Positions 1 to 11,835 are shown, counted from the first letter of the stretch. The stretch is DNA of 64,000 nt from Chamaecrista fasciculata (GCA_003254925.1 QANZ01036951.1:8758-72757); one strand, 5' to 3'. The notes: generated by a model not told the origin, from the sequence alone. Translations and numbers: made by a program.

Positions 1-104
1 AAAAAAAATCATGTTTCTTTATAATATTATGATTTGTTGATGTATTTCACATCAATACAAACTTAAAATCACTAATGTAGTTAATAAAAGCTAAAACAAA
101 TTTA

Positions 105-611
105 GGTCAAAGGGTCACTTTGGTCCTAAACGTATGCTCCAATGTTCATTTTGGTCCATTATGTTTCAAAATGTTCAAAGTGGTCCTAAATGTAAATATT
201 TGTAAAATATTTCATTTTGGTCCCAAACTAATATTATCATATTTCTCTCATCTCTCATTTCAAATTCAAAGGAATTGTTAAAAAGATTTGTAACTTTGAA
301 TTTATCGCATTCGAATTTGAAACGAGAGGGATATGATCGACTTTGTTTGTTTAACAATGAAACGAGCGGTCTACTTTTAAGACCGATTTGTCCTGATTTC
401 CTGATGGCCCCAACTGGATAGAGAAAGTACTATTCGAGAATAATATATAGCTTTAAACTCGTCATGTTTGAATTTGAGCAAGCCATATTCAATAGTTTGG
501 GACGAAAATGAAACACTTTGCCAATTTTCAAGACCAATTTGAACATTTTGAAACATAATAGACCAAAATAAACATTAAAGCTACATTTAGGACCACAATG
601 ACTCTTTAACC
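105..611. mobile_element. Mutator-like MITE (ggtcaaag family)
   Basis: The ends form a long imperfect inverted repeat: GGTCAAAGGGTCAC on the left and the complement of GGTTAAAGAGTCAT on the right, with further matching 'ggtcctaaa' blocks inside. The flanks are ACAAATTTA and AAAAATTTA, a 9-bp target duplication with one mismatch. That length fits Mutator-like elements. No transposase is encoded. Confidence 0.7.
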
Positions 612-744
612 AAAAATTTATAATAAAAATCTTAACAAAAGAGATTATTTTTAAGAAAATCAAAAGTTTGGATAATCTTTTGTTATTTTTCAAAATTGAG
701 TAATTTTGTACGGTAACTAAATGTCAACGGATATTATATCTTAT

Positions 745-926
745 ATTATATGGCTCCACCCTTTTCTGGTCGTCCATGTTTAAAACTATAGTCTATGAAA
801 TTAAAAATAAGAGAAAATTTACTATTTGGTCTCTCTTTCTTTACTAAGTTAACAATTTAGTCCCTTATTTATTTTACATACATATTTGCGTGCCCGTTAG
901 GTCACGCAAAGCCCCTAGTATATTAT
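745..926 (-). repeat. Dispersed repeat, inverted copy at 43255-43446
   Basis: This block of about 180 bp reappears in reverse complement near 43.3 kb. Both copies share the GC-rich motif gcgtgcccgttaggtcacgc (one or two differences) and the 'cctttctggtc' end. I see no terminal inverted repeats or coding sequence, so the class is unknown. Confidence 0.6.
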
Positions 927-1201
927 ATGAGTAAACTAACAATTCAGTCTTTGAAATATTACCGAGTTAACAACTCGATTTTTAAAAGATTGAAATGTAC
1001 AGTTTAGTTCTTCAAAATTTAAAACGATATACTCTTTAGTCTATTTAAGATTAAAATGATACACTATTAAGTTTATGAAAATGAATAACAACTATACTAT
1101 TTTAATCTTTTAGGAACTAATTTGTATACTTCAATTTTTTAAGGCTGAGTTGTCAACTCGGTGATTCTTTGAGACCAAATTGTTATATTAGTTTACTCAT
1201 T
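927..1201. mobile_element. Short TIR element abutting the dispersed repeat
   Basis: GAGTAAACTAACAATT at the left faces TTAGTTTACTC at the right, and the inner arms pair over about 70 bases around 'gagttgtcaactcgg'. There is no open reading frame and no clear target duplication. Confidence 0.55.
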
Positions 1202-1794
1202 TGATATATATTAATTAGCCTAATGTAAACTCTATATGTGCTATGAGGATATACAGAGGAATTAATTAGATAGATAGATAGATAGCTAGAGAAATTAAAA
1301 CCTGGAAGAAACCCCAGTGTTGGCAAGCATGGTGCAATTTTTGCAACTCAGAGCGCTTGAATTGTGGAGAAAATAAGTTGTTAAGATGAATGAGTGGAAG
1401 TTGAAGTGAGGAATTATCATTATTATTATGATCATGATGACGCACATATCTTAGAGGAACTGTGGTTAAGCCATTCTTTGCTAACTCTTGAACACTAGGC
1501 ACCAGNTAGTTTACTCATTTGATATATATTAATTAGCACAGAGGAATTAATTAGATAGATAGATAGATAGCTAGCTAGAGAAATTAAAACCTGGAAGAAA
1601 CCCCAGTGTTGGCAAGCATGGTGCAATTTTTGCAACTCAGAGCGCTTGAATTGTGGAGAAAATAAGTTGTTAAGATGAATGAGTGGAAGTTGAAGTGAGG
1701 AATTATCATTATTATTATGATCATGATGACGCACATATCTTAGAGGAACTGTGGTTAAGCCATTCTTTGCTAACTCTTGAACACTAGGCACCAG
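1189..1794. other. Duplicated contig ends around N (1506)
   Basis: Bases 1189-1505 and 1507-1794 are the same sequence on either side of a single N. The right copy lacks about 33 bp near its start and has one extra CTAG unit; otherwise they match. The pattern fits two overlapping contig ends, possibly two alleles, that were not merged. The apparent tandem dioxygenase exon is therefore doubtful. Confidence 0.8.
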
Positions 1795-1845
1795 AAGAGA
1801 TCCTCCAAGTACCCTTGATATCTCATCTTTCTCTTCCATATCCAT
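1591..1845 (-). CDS. 2-oxoglutarate/Fe(II) dioxygenase, SRG1-like, exon 1 only
   Basis: This is the first exon of a plant 2OG-Fe(II) oxygenase of the SRG1 type, a soluble enzyme family that oxidises small molecules using 2-oxoglutarate and iron. From the ATG at 1845 it encodes about 85 residues. It shows the N-terminal family signature: VPSVQELAK, TTVPLRYVR, LPLIHLNNL and LHHACQHWGFFQ. It ends in phase 0 at a GT donor (1590-1589), where this family normally has an intron. An upstream TTG in frame is not used as the start. The later exons with the His-Asp-His iron site would lie at lower coordinates and are not in the window, so the substrate cannot be judged. A second partial copy at 1302-1505 is probably the same exon from the other side of an assembly gap. 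Confidence 0.8.
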
Positions 1846-1979
1846 CTCCAATTTCTTTTCCTTTTACTCTCTTTTCTACCTCTGTGGAAAATTTTAACAA
1901 TTGTAAGTCCTTTCCACTATTCACAATTTTGTATGCATCATCATCATCATCACACAGATACATCTCATTTTAATTTATA

Positions 1980-2629
1980 GGTCAAAATGTATTCTTGGTC
2001 CCATAACTTTTGTTTAAGTCTCAATTTGGTACCATAACTTTTTTTGTTGCACTTTTTTTGATAAAAGACGAAATTTCATTAAAGCAGAGAAAAACTGAAA
2101 CATATGAAGAATAATCCCGAGGGATTAGTCAGCTGGTCTACTACTACTACAACTTAAGGAAGCTTGAAGGAAGTCTTCCTTACTAGAAATATTACAAGTC
2201 CTAGGAAATTGAAGGTGCATGAAATCGTAAAAACATGAGAGATAAATAAAGCTAGGCATAGAGTTGAAGATAGTTTTTTGATAGCCAGAAGATCTTCCCC
2301 ACAAGATAGTTTGTTGCACTTTTGGTCTCGTATCTTTTAGTTAGATTATAGAACTAGTTTTATATCTTTTCAAAAAGTTTCACCGCAATCCTACCTGACC
2401 AAAATATATGGGACTAATTTTGCGCCTGATATAAAAATATGAGATCAATTCTACAAACTGACTAAAAGATATGAGACCAGTTCTGTAACCTGATTTAAAA
2501 AGATGAGACCAAAAGTGCAAAAGGGGCCAAATTTGCAATATGAGCACAAGATATAAGATAAAAAATGTAACAAAAAAAATTATAGGATCAAATTGAGACC
2601 TGAGCTATGGAACCAAAATTACAGTTTAA
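1980..2629. mobile_element. TIR element (ggtcaaaatg family), interrupted
   Basis: The left arm (ggtcaaaatgtattcttggt) and right arm (complement of ccaaaattacagtttaatc) pair imperfectly, with repeated 'gagaccaaa' blocks between. A LINE tail interrupts the left arm. Ends are approximate, as no target duplication is clear. Confidence 0.5.
2057..2309 (-). mobile_element. 5'-truncated LINE (L1-type) 3' tail
   Basis: The insertion is flanked by 14-bp direct repeats TTTGTTGCACTTTT (2043-2056 and 2310-2323). Its left edge, read on the minus strand, ends in the phrase common at plant L1 3' ends: tttaatgaaatttcgtctttt followed by a short A-run. About 250 bp remain, so only the 3' end was copied. It sits inside the TIR element at 1980-2629 and is younger than it. 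Confidence 0.7.
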
Positions 2630-2754
2630 TCTATTTTTTTATGATTGCAAGTCCATGCAATAGGCGGAGTCAAGACAATATTTAGAAGATATATATATTA
2701 CCCAATGCAGTAACATTCAACATGCGGCTTAATAATTCATTCAATTTTTTTTTT

Positions 2755-3290
2755 TTTATCAAATATGTCCTGGGATCGAATCATGTCCTGAGTGGTTGAG
2801 TGTCAATTGTAATTTGGTTAGTTTGCCCAGCAATAATATAAAATCCCTTACTTTTTGTTTGGGGACTGGATGTAGGTTTAAGAGAAAGTTCTTTGTTGAG
2901 GACTAGTATCTTATTCTGAACCAGTATAAATCTGTTGTGTCTTTTTCCTTATCTTTTCTCCTTTATATTCCGCATTTATGTTTTGAGTTAAGAATTAGTT
3001 TTCTTTCATTAGCAATCTGTTGGTATATCTGATCTGCTTAAGTGTTTGCTTTATTTGAGTATATCTGTGTTCTTAAGCTTATCTCTTGTTGCGAAGAAGC
3101 TTTGTTCTCAAAGAAACTGTTTGAAGGAATTGTTCTGAGGAATTTATATTAGAGGGATTGTTTTGAGTAACTGTTTTAAGGAACTCTGTTAAAACTTGTT
3201 TTTAACTTAGAAAAAGTTTTTAAATACCAATTCACCCTCTCTTGGTATATTTTCCTTGTGCATCCTGACTAACAAAGTCTCTTATAAATA
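2755..3290 (+). mobile_element. Fragment of a Ty1/copia-like LTR or 3' end (fossil)
   Basis: The stretch carries the phrase order seen near the LTRs of many plant copia elements: 'ggggactggatgtagg', then 'gaaccagtataaatctg', then 'taccaattcaccctctcttgg'. No coding domain or matching second LTR is present, so it is a remnant. Assignment rests on remembered similarity. Confidence 0.4.
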
Positions 3291-3869
3291 ATTTTTTCAA
3301 TTTAATTCCTCTTATTTATTTTTTTATAATTATTTAAAACTTATTAACTGTTTAATTTAATTCTTGAGGTCTCTTATAAATTTTTTATTTTACAAACTTT
3401 AATATCTCATATCTTTTTAAATTAATTTTATTGTAGATCAATAATTAATTTTATATTATACATATACTAATTAATTGAATATTTTATTTAATATATAATT
3501 ATTACATAAAAAAAGTTGTCCCCTATTTATGATTTCTTGCTCCACCCCTGCTTGCAATCTTATTAACTGCAAGTCCTTGCAGCTCTACCCCTGCTTACAA
3601 TCTTATTAAGTATTAACTGCAAGTCCTTGCAGAGGATGAATTCAAGAGAGAATTTCTTACGTGTTTTTGTATAATTTGGTGGGAATTCATCCATATAAGA
3701 GTTTTGATGTAAATAATGTTNAGATAAGTTCATTTCAGTCATCAAAATAATTGTTATATTTTCGAGTCTAAACGTCAATTCAATCCCTCTTTTTTTAAAA
3801 AAAAAATATATCTGACGAAGATTTTTGAAAAAATTGAAAAGATTTAAAACTATTTCTCGTTCTATTTTG
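3291..3869. other. AT-rich spacer with a short tandem repeat and gap
   Basis: No gene is visible. Around 3547-3633 a block of about 40 bp ('gcaatcttattaactgcaag') occurs twice with slight changes. A single N lies at 3721 with no duplicated flanks. The remainder is simple AT-rich sequence. Confidence 0.5.
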
Positions 3870-4495
3870 TTTATCAAACTATGAGATTAGTTGCATTTAG
3901 GTCCGCAAACAGTTGTTTGTTTTTTTAAAGCCAAAATGCACAAACACCCCCTGAGTTTTAGGTTAGGTGCACATAACACCCCTGAGTTTTCAATTTTTGC
4001 TAATAAGACCCCTAAGTTTTCAATTACGTGCACCCAATAAACAAAAGGGTATTATTTGCACGTAATTGAAAACTTAGGGTTCCTATTTGCACAAATTGAA
4101 AACTCAGGGGTGTTATGTACACCCAACCTAAAACTCAGGGGGTGTCTGTGCATTTTGGTCTTTTTTTAATTGGTAATTTAATATCAGAAATAAACCCGAT
4201 CATTGATATTTCGATTTTCTATAGGACCCCAGTTATTCTTTACACATTTTAAGGACCAATTCATTGGATCGGTACAAAATCATGGACCAAATTGTATGTT
4301 TACAATAATTTCCATGTTATTTGCATTCTGGTCCCCAAACTATTGTTTGTTATTTTTTTGTCATTGAATTTCATAAATAAACTCGATTATTGATGGTTGC
4401 AATTTTTTATGGGCCCCGAGTTATAATTTACACATCTTAAGGACAGATTATTAGATCAATACAAATTTATGGACCAAATTGTATTCTTAAAATAA
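3870..4495. repeat. Two tandem copies of a 'ggtccccaaac' repeat
   Basis: Two units of roughly 180 bp lie in direct order. Each runs from 'ggtccgcaaacagttgtttg'-like sequence to 'atggaccaaattgtat'. A MITE (3929-4160) interrupts the first unit. Related, more diverged units occur at 5465-6055 and 16305-16590. Confidence 0.6.
3929..4160. mobile_element. Mutator-like MITE (ccaaaatgcac family), 232 bp
   Basis: The arms beginning agccaaaatgcacaaacac pair over about 100 bases around a small loop. A 9-bp duplication, TTTTTTTAA, flanks it at 3920-3928 and 4161-4169. Removing the element restores the host repeat seen uninterrupted at 4320-4495. A half copy of the family lies near 55520-55625. Confidence 0.75.
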
Positions 4496-5020
4496 TTTTA
4501 TTGTTATTTTCATTTTGGTCCATCATCTCATTCAATGAGATGGACCAAAAACCCATCATCCAAAAATATCTCATCCTCACGCTTTCCAAGATCATCTCAT
4601 CTCAATATCATTCCAATCAAACCACACCCAAACACTTATCATCTCATCTCATTATCTCCATCTCATCTCATTNTTGTTTTATATCTTTGTAAAAAGTTTT
4701 AATTTGGTCTCATATTATTTTTGGTCCTATATATTTTGGTCATGTTGTAAAATTAGTCTCATATCTTTGCAAAATGGTCCGTCGTTATTTGATCTTTTTG
4801 CAGAGATGCAGGATCACTTCTGCAACTGGCCCAAAAATATGAGACTAATTCTACAACTGACACAAAGATACAGGACCAGATCTGCAGCAAAAAAAGATGT
4901 GGGACTAAATTGGGACATGACCCAAATATATGGGATCAAAACTGAAACAAAAAAAGATATATGACCAAATTGAAAACTGATTAAAAAGTATGGGACCAAA
5001 TTTGAACTTTTGCCTAATAT
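4496..5020. repeat. MITE fragments around an assembly gap
   Basis: Bases 4500-4672 are rich in 'catctcatc' repeats. After the N at 4673 comes an imperfect inverted structure whose right arm ends 'accaaatttgaacttttgcc', like the other ggtcaaag-type elements. The left terminus is missing at the gap. Confidence 0.45.
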
Positions 5021-5464
5021 CTTTGATGTCATGGTGTATTTGTTTTTTCCTTTTACATTAGGCCAATGATGTCATGATATGTGAATACTATAGTATAAGA
5101 TTTATGATTTTTTTTTATAAATCAAGAATATTCAACGTTCACCACAGTGAATAATCCTTTTAATTTGTCGCGGGTCCTCCACTTAAGGGTAAACAGTAGG
5201 CCACAAAATATTTTCCATACTCAGAACGCTCACTACTTGGTTAAGGGACCAATACCAATATTTGGTATACCAGTAATAAATATTAAAGATGTAAAATTCA
5301 TATGTTTAGTATTCTCTATTGAAAATATCAATCTTCTTTAAACTTTCATATTTACCCATATTCATTTACATTTGTATATTAAAATAATATTAGTTTATAA
5401 TACTAATAAATAATTAAATCATAATAATATAATAAATAATAATTTTAATATGAATTTGAACTGA
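5021..5464. other. Unassigned spacer
   Basis: I see no gene or delimited repeat here. The open frame at 5147-5341 is short, resembles no family I know and lacks coding character. Confidence 0.5.
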
Positions 5465-5541
5465 TTTAATATCTTTTGGTCCCTGAATTTATATTAAATT
5501 AATAATTTTCTGCTCCTAAACTTGTATTGAATTTTATTTTT

Positions 5542-5910
5542 GGAAAATGTATTAATTTCATCCCCAAACTTTACACCAACTGTCAATTTCATCCCCAATC
5601 TTCTTTTACCTTCAATCTCGTCCCCAATGTTTTACATTTATGTCAATTTTATCTTTTGCTCTTACTTTAGACAAATATTAAAGATAGAATCTATGTGGCT
5701 AATGATATGTAATGTAAAATTGATAGAAAAATAAAGTCAAATCCTAATTCAGATTGAAAAACAATAAGCACTCTGTCATTAATTTATTGAAATAAGTTTG
5801 TCAAAGGATAAAATTGACCAAAATGTAAAACATTGGAGACAAAATTGACAAAAAGATTTGGGACAAAATTGACAGTTGGTGTAAAGTTTGGAGACGAAAT
5901 TTTTTGCCTC
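5542..5910. mobile_element. MITE family B, copy 1
   Basis: The arms contain 'catccccaaactttacacc' and its complement. The core 'tatgtaatgtaaaattgat' is shared with copies near 24510, 37432, 43740 and 60585. A short direct repeat, TATTTTT, flanks it. It splits a family-F repeat (5465-5541 and 5911-6055), so it inserted later. Confidence 0.65.
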
Positions 5911-6055
5911 TATTTTTTGGTCCTTTGAATTTGACTCAATGATCAAATCATTAACAATTCCAGCAATTTAGAGACAAAGTCATATATTTTGATTATTTAA
6001 GGGCTAATTAGTTGACTCGATATAAATTTAAGGACCAAATTGTAATTTTTTTAAA

Positions 6056-6924
6056 AAGGTAAAATTGAAACTTTCTTTAAAAAATATTACTTCCAAACTC
6101 TATGATATGAGATAACATAGTTTTTGTGTTGTTATCAAATTACATTATTTTTGTTGTGATATGATGATATGGTATTATTTTGGATGTCAACGTATGAAAA
6201 TATCATATCACTATTAAACCTTGAAGATCTAAGACATCATAGCATATAAAATGGAGGGTATAAGATATCACAACTTACCAAACACACTCTTAAGCTTTGT
6301 GTTATATCTGTTAAATTTAAATTAGTACATATATGTCAGGTGTGAGATGGTGAAAGAATAGGATGAAAGTAAAAATTTTATATATATATATATAAATTAA
6401 AAGAGTGAGAAAATTATGTGAATTAGTTGACATAAATATGCTTTGTACATATAAAAAGATTTTGTTATGGAGTGTTTGAGTTTGAAGAAGGTGAAATTTT
6501 TTCTCTCTCTATCTCTCTTTAATTCTCATCTTTACATCTGTATATATCCTGTTTCCAAACGTCTAATTTTGGGGAAAAATTTAATAAAAATAAGCTATTA
6601 CGAAAGTAAAATGCCTCATTAATGCCAACCAAAAAAATGTCTCATTAATAAAAGATAATAGATAAAGAGCTAAATTAACTAGAATAGAAAAATATTCGGA
6701 AAGACGTTAGGAAATTATAAATATTTATAACTTATTATAAAGGAGGATCGAGTTCAAAATGAACATACATGAATTACTTATGAAAATATTTTTAAAGCTA
6801 AAAGATCTGTTGGTGCCCATAACGTTTGAAGTCAGTTTTATTTATGCTCTGAACGTTTGTTTTGTGTTAATTATGCCCCCAAAGTTTCACATTGTTGTCA
6901 ATTATACCTTAACTTCAATTTTTT
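6056..6924. other. AT-rich spacer without a gene
   Basis: No credible coding frame is present. A single 'gcccataacgtttgaag / gcccccaaagtttcac' arm at about 6810-6930 belongs to the general 'ggtccctaaa' class of inverted-repeat elements, but no partner arm is found. Confidence 0.45.
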
Positions 6925-8095
6925 GGGCCAAAGTCTTATTTTAGTCCCTAAAGTTAGCTCAAAATTTCATTTTAATCCCACGAATCTCTAACGAACTTTC
7001 CCGCGAGTTGGTCCCTTAAATTAACAATCAATTAATTAGGTATTATATAATTAAATATTGAGAGACTAAAATAATAAGAATAGAGTCGTAACAGAATAAA
7101 ATGAACTATTAGTTAATAATTAATGTGAATTATATAAGAATAAACAAGTTAGGTCAAAGTACTAATTTGGCTCTATATCTTTTGCTTAGTTTCCAATTTA
7201 GTCTCATATTTTTTTGTTGCACTTTTAGTCTCATATCTTTAAGTCAGCTCTCAATTTAGTCTTATATTTTTTTGTTACAAATTTGGTTCCATATAAATGA
7301 GTCAATTGTAGAATTGGTCCTATATCTTCAGGTCAGGTGTAGAAGTGGCCTTATATCATTATAAAAGGATCAACTAAGGATTGATCATTTTGCAAAGATA
7401 TGAGTCCAATTATAAAACTTGGCCAAAAGATATGAGACCAAAAATAATATTGGACCAAATTGAGATCTTTTGCAAAGATATGAGATCAAAAATACAACAA
7501 AAAATGATACAATACCAAATTGGGAACTCAACAAAAGATATAAGGTCAAATTTTCACTTTGAATAATAAATTATTAGCAAGGTACATTTAAAGAAATAAA
7601 AATTAGAATAAAACAAACAATTCTAAATTAGGTATTGAAGTCTTAAAATTAATTTTGGCGAGAAATTAATCTATAGATAGAAACTAAATACTTTAAGGAC
7701 TAAATTACAAATTAAAATATATAGAAAGTAAAAGGGAAACACTTTAATAAAATAAAAGGGGCTAAAATTAAATTTGAAATTAAAGAAGGAGTGATATATA
7801 ATTCAAAATAGGATCTAGTTGTAAGAAGAAAAACAAAAGGTAGCCAAGCTGAAATATACTCTGAAACTTAACAATAATGTGTCGGTAGCATGAAGCTTTG
7901 AGGCAAAGTGTCGCTTAGCCTTCGTGCCATTTGGTAGGTATTGAGTGTATACACTTGGTTGCGCTTGATTATAGGCTTAGTGTTACCAGATTTTAACCAT
8001 GCACTTGATGTACAAGTCACAATTTAGTTATTGAATGGTTTCTTCTCTCAATTATAGTTTAGTCCTGAGCATGATATATATATATATAGTATGTA
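6925..8095. repeat. Segmental repeat, oldest copy (D0)
   Basis: This segment is homologous to 9500-10385, sharing 'aacaatcaattaattaggta', 'tctatagatagaaacta' and 'tagcatgaagctttgaggc'. It differs at many positions, so the duplication is old. Copy D0 carries an inserted MITE (about 7149-7566) that the other copy lacks. Confidence 0.7.
7149..7566. mobile_element. TIR element inserted in D0
   Basis: The left end aggtcaaagtactaatttgg pairs with the complement of the right end around 'caaattttcactttg', and inner 'gagaccaaa' blocks pair as well. The homologous segment at 9830-9850 has no such sequence and acts as an empty site. Exact ends are uncertain by about 10 bp. Confidence 0.6.
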
Positions 8096-9499
8096 TCTTG
8101 TATCAATTATTATTCAATCGATATCAAATTCTATTATTTCATTTCTATTTCTTTATTAACATACTCACTATGATGACAATGTCATCATCAAATTTGCCTT
8201 CTTCTCCTATTCACTCCTTCATCTCTTTCTATTTCATTGTCTTCCTATGGTCTTACAAAACAAATGTTTTAAGCTTCATATAATATCACATTTTGTTTGG
8301 CCCTTTCAACATAAACTCAAAATTTTCAAAAGCTCAACAACATGTTTTAGGTTCTCTAACAAGATAGCTATAAAGTACTAAAAGAACTCACAGCTGTAAC
8401 CAAAGATAAAATCACAATGGAAAATAAAGATTCACAAATTGAAAACTTCAAAAACCAAAACATAACGAAAACTACTTTATGGACCAAAACAAAATTACAT
8501 TAATTTTATGTATTCCTATAAACATGCCATCACTCCTTGGCGGCAAATGATTTGTTCCATTGATGAAAACACCTGAAATAGATCACAGAGTCTCTTATAT
8601 GTGGTTTAAAAATTACTATAAACATTGCCACTATATTTATTTAGTAGTTAGGTTTAAAGAAGAATTAACGTTGGAGATGGAGATTCTTATAAATAAGTAA
8701 GCGATATAAGTGAAAGACATTAACGACTTTTGCCCACAATGAAAATCAATCATTAATGATAATAATAAAATTAACTGAGTTGGTCTCTTATTGTTTTTTT
8801 TTCACTTTCATTATGGATCAATAATTTTCAGGCCCCAAGCAAGTGTGAAAGTTTTCCTTGTACCGTTACTTGGAAGCTATATATATATATATCTTATATC
8901 ATCATAAATTAAATAGAAAAGAGTCATAGCCTTTCAAAGAATTGTGAAAACCATGTCGATTAGTCACCGCAAGTTATTCTATAATTTGTACTAAAGGATT
9001 TTCCTAGTTTGCATCCATGTAGCTGGTTTTTATTATTGTTGTCGGTACAAGTTTCTATTCTCTTCTTACTATGCGGCATATTTTGGCAAAAAAAAAAAAA
9101 ATATGCTGCATAATAATGNTTTGGCAAAAAAAAAAAAAATATATGCTGCATAATAATGTAATCACACTTGAAATATATGGAGTGAAAAAGATTGTGTTTG
9201 GAATAATGTATTATTGACTTTTTTCAATGTTTTGTTTTATAGCATTTTGATTAGTAGAATTATGAAAAACATACATTTGACAAGATGGTGAGGAACTTCC
9301 ATAAATATGGGCACAATCGGATGTAATGATTCTTAAAATTCTCTGTTTTACCTTTGTACAACCACCTAATGTAGGCGACACAGAGTCATCACCAATAAAA
9401 AATAGGCGACATATGGAGCTAGTCATGACCTATAGAAGTACAGAGACATATGATATTTGATTTTGAAGACATTTGAGTTCTTGGTTGTAATCATTTATG
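8096..9499. other. Spacer without a recognised gene; gap at 9119
   Basis: Several short open frames occur, but none resembles a known protein. At 9119 a single N is flanked by the same block of about 37 bp (9082-9118 and 9120-9158, 'tttggc', an A-run, 'tgctgcataataatg'), another unmerged contig end. Confidence 0.55.
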
Positions 9500-10208
9500 T
9501 AAGGTTAAAGTCTTATTTTGGTTCTTCAAATTTTTTCATTTTGTTTTAGTCTCTCAAGTTTTTTTCAATTTGTTTTGGTCCCTCAAATTTCTAAAAAGTT
9601 CCACCATATTAGTCCCTCAATATTTTTCATCCATTTTTTCCATTATAAAATAGGGAAAAACTAACTTTAATTTCCCTTCAAAATGGATAATATATGAATT
9701 ACTCTTGAAAAAAATTTTAAACAAACAATCAATTAATTAGGTATTATTGTAATTAAATATTGAGGGAGTAAAATAATAAGAATAGAGTCCTTATGAAATA
9801 AAATAAACTATTAGTTAATAATTAATGTGAATTAATGAGAAAGATTGGAACAAAACAAACAATTCTAAATTAGGTATTAAAGTCTTAAAATAAATTTTGA
9901 CGAGAAATTTAATCTATAGATAGAAACTAAAATACTTTAAGGACTAAATTAAAAATTAAAAACTAATGAGGGAAACAAAGTACAATTTTAAATTAGGGAT
10001 CCTAATAACAATATATATTATATATATATAAAGTAAAAGGGAAACACTTTAATAAATTAAAAGGGGCTAAAACGAATTTTGAAATTAAAGAAGGAGTGAT
10101 ATATCAATCAAAATAGGGATTTAGTTGTAGGAAGGAAAATATAAGGTGGCCCAGCTGCAATATACTCCGAAACTTAAATGCACAAGACACGTACACAATA
10201 ATGTGTCG
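9500..10208. repeat. Segmental repeat, part shared only with D0
   Basis: Homologous to 6925-7890 minus the MITE. It begins with a one-armed 'aaagtcttattttggttc' repeat and runs directly into the D1 block. Confidence 0.6.
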
Positions 10209-10859
10209 CGTAGCATGAAGCTTTGAGGCAAAGTGTTGCTTAGCCTTCGTGCCACTCGGTAGGTATTGATAGTATACACTTGGTTGCACTTGAACCATGG
10301 CACTTGATGTACACATAAACCATTTAGTTACCTATTAGTTTCTTCTCTCAGATATAATTTAGTCCCAGCGTATGCTATATGTATAATGGATTGAATTTAA
10401 GGAAGATATGATCTATAAAATTTACTTTCTTTCACATATTTCTTAACCAAATGTGATATGGTAACAACTTACTATGATATATAAAAAAAATAATATTTCA
10501 ATACTGGAAAAACTCTTTCACATGGGGTTAACATTAGTTTCTTGTCCCTTCAAACACATGTTAGTAACTTACACGGTATGGTGCCTACACCTAACACCAA
10601 CCTTTCCCACTACTTCCTCTTTAATTTTACCATGCCTGGTGCCTAATAATGTGTAAAGCAGTGTGAGTTATTTTTATTATTCTTTTCAATTTTCTTTTTA
10701 ATGTATGAGAGAATATATGAGAGAGAATTGAATTACCTAAGCTATCGTGCACAGTAATAATATAGTGTCAAGAAGTGGCATGTTCGTTTGTTTGGATATA
10801 TGGATCTCATTATCTTCTTTCTTGAACCTTGAGTAATTGGGAGAAGTAAGAGGCTCTTA
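10209..10859. repeat. D1 block, near-identical to 11836-12907
   Basis: The block matches 11836-12907 almost base for base, apart from a few single differences near its right end. A stretch of about 420 bp (12337-12756 in the other copy) is absent here, and the junction shows the microhomology ATGA. The right edge equals the complement of the KRP stop codon. Similarity this high implies a recent event. Confidence 0.8.
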
Positions 10860-10865
10860 GCCTGA

Positions 10866-11658
10866 AGAGTTTTGTGGTTGTGCGGCTCTGCGCACATCTT
10901 ATCACCACGGGTTAGACAACCTCATGGAGGTTGCCATTAATATGGCAAAGGATTATGTGGGTACGAATAATATAACTGTGCTTAAGCCAGAGAGTAGTTT
11001 TGGTAACCATTATGAGGTATCACTCTTGCTCTGGTCTTTATAAACTTCATATGCTAGTGGTAGTTACTTATTTACTCAATGTATTTTAATGCACAATGTC
11101 ATGTAACAGGGTCCCACTAATGAGGATGCTAGATACTTAAATGTTTCACCAAGCCCTATTAATGAGCTTCTTTTCCGAGAGGATGATGATAAGTTTCTTA
11201 CTTATCTAAATGAGGATGGACAAAATGTTGAACCAAACTGGTACCCCCATCTTTTATATTCCAAAACATTACTTTATATTCCTCTCATGCTTATATTGCT
11301 TAATTATTTTGTCTTCTCATGCAGGTACCTGCCAGTAATTCCTTTGATACTTGTTAATGGTTGTGAAGGAGTTGCGACAGGATGGAGCACATCTATTCCT
11401 AGTTATAATCCAAAACACATTATTCAGAATATTAAGCTCTTGTTGGATGGTAAGGAAGTAAGGCCTATGGTTCCATGGTACAATGGATTTACTGGAAGCA
11501 TAACAGAAAGTGCCATAGGTTGCTATGATATCAAGGGGAAAGTAGAGAAGGTAAATGATCAAACACTTAAGATTACAGAGATACCTGTTGGAAGAAAGAA
11601 AAATCACAACTATTATGATTTCCTCACAGAACTCGTTCGCAAGAATATTGGCATTAAG
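10866..11658 (+). pseudogene. DNA topoisomerase II fragment, three exons
   Basis: Three exons with proper GT/AG borders encode about 205 residues of the DNA breakage-rejoining core of eukaryotic topoisomerase II: 10866-11016, 11110-11240 and 11325-11658. Exon 1 has YHHG followed by INMAKDYVGTNN. Exon 2 has LLFREDDDKFLTYLNEDGQ. Exon 3 has YLPVIPLILVNGCEGVATGW and STSIPSYNP, and ends at the donor after GIK. The full enzyme is about 1450 residues, and the ATPase domain, the catalytic tyrosine region and the C-terminus are absent. Residues at usually conserved places differ from the family, for example GNHYE where GQFGTR is expected. The fragment lies between two near-identical direct repeats (D1, D2), so it was probably brought in during a rearrangement. 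Translation of a useful product is unlikely, although the frame is open across the exons. Confidence 0.8.
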
Positions 11659-11835
11659 GTTAGTTGACATTAACCTTGACACACTATGACATTAACCTTT
11701 GAGTTGTTAGATTGGTTGTAGAAAGTTAATTGGGTATAATTCTAGTATGCTATAGACTATAGTATTCCTACTTCTCACCCATCTAGGATTTTGTTTTTTC
11801 TTTTCTCTTTTGGTTGGGGAAGTTTCTTTGATTTT

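Noticed and set aside
1302-1505. A second dioxygenase exon 1 as a true tandem duplicate
   Set aside because: It ends exactly at an N and equals the sequence on the other side, so it is better explained as overlapping contig ends.
8035-8283. 82-residue plus-strand frame rich in Ile, Tyr and Ser
   Set aside because: It comes from TA and TC repeats, has no family resemblance and no splice context.
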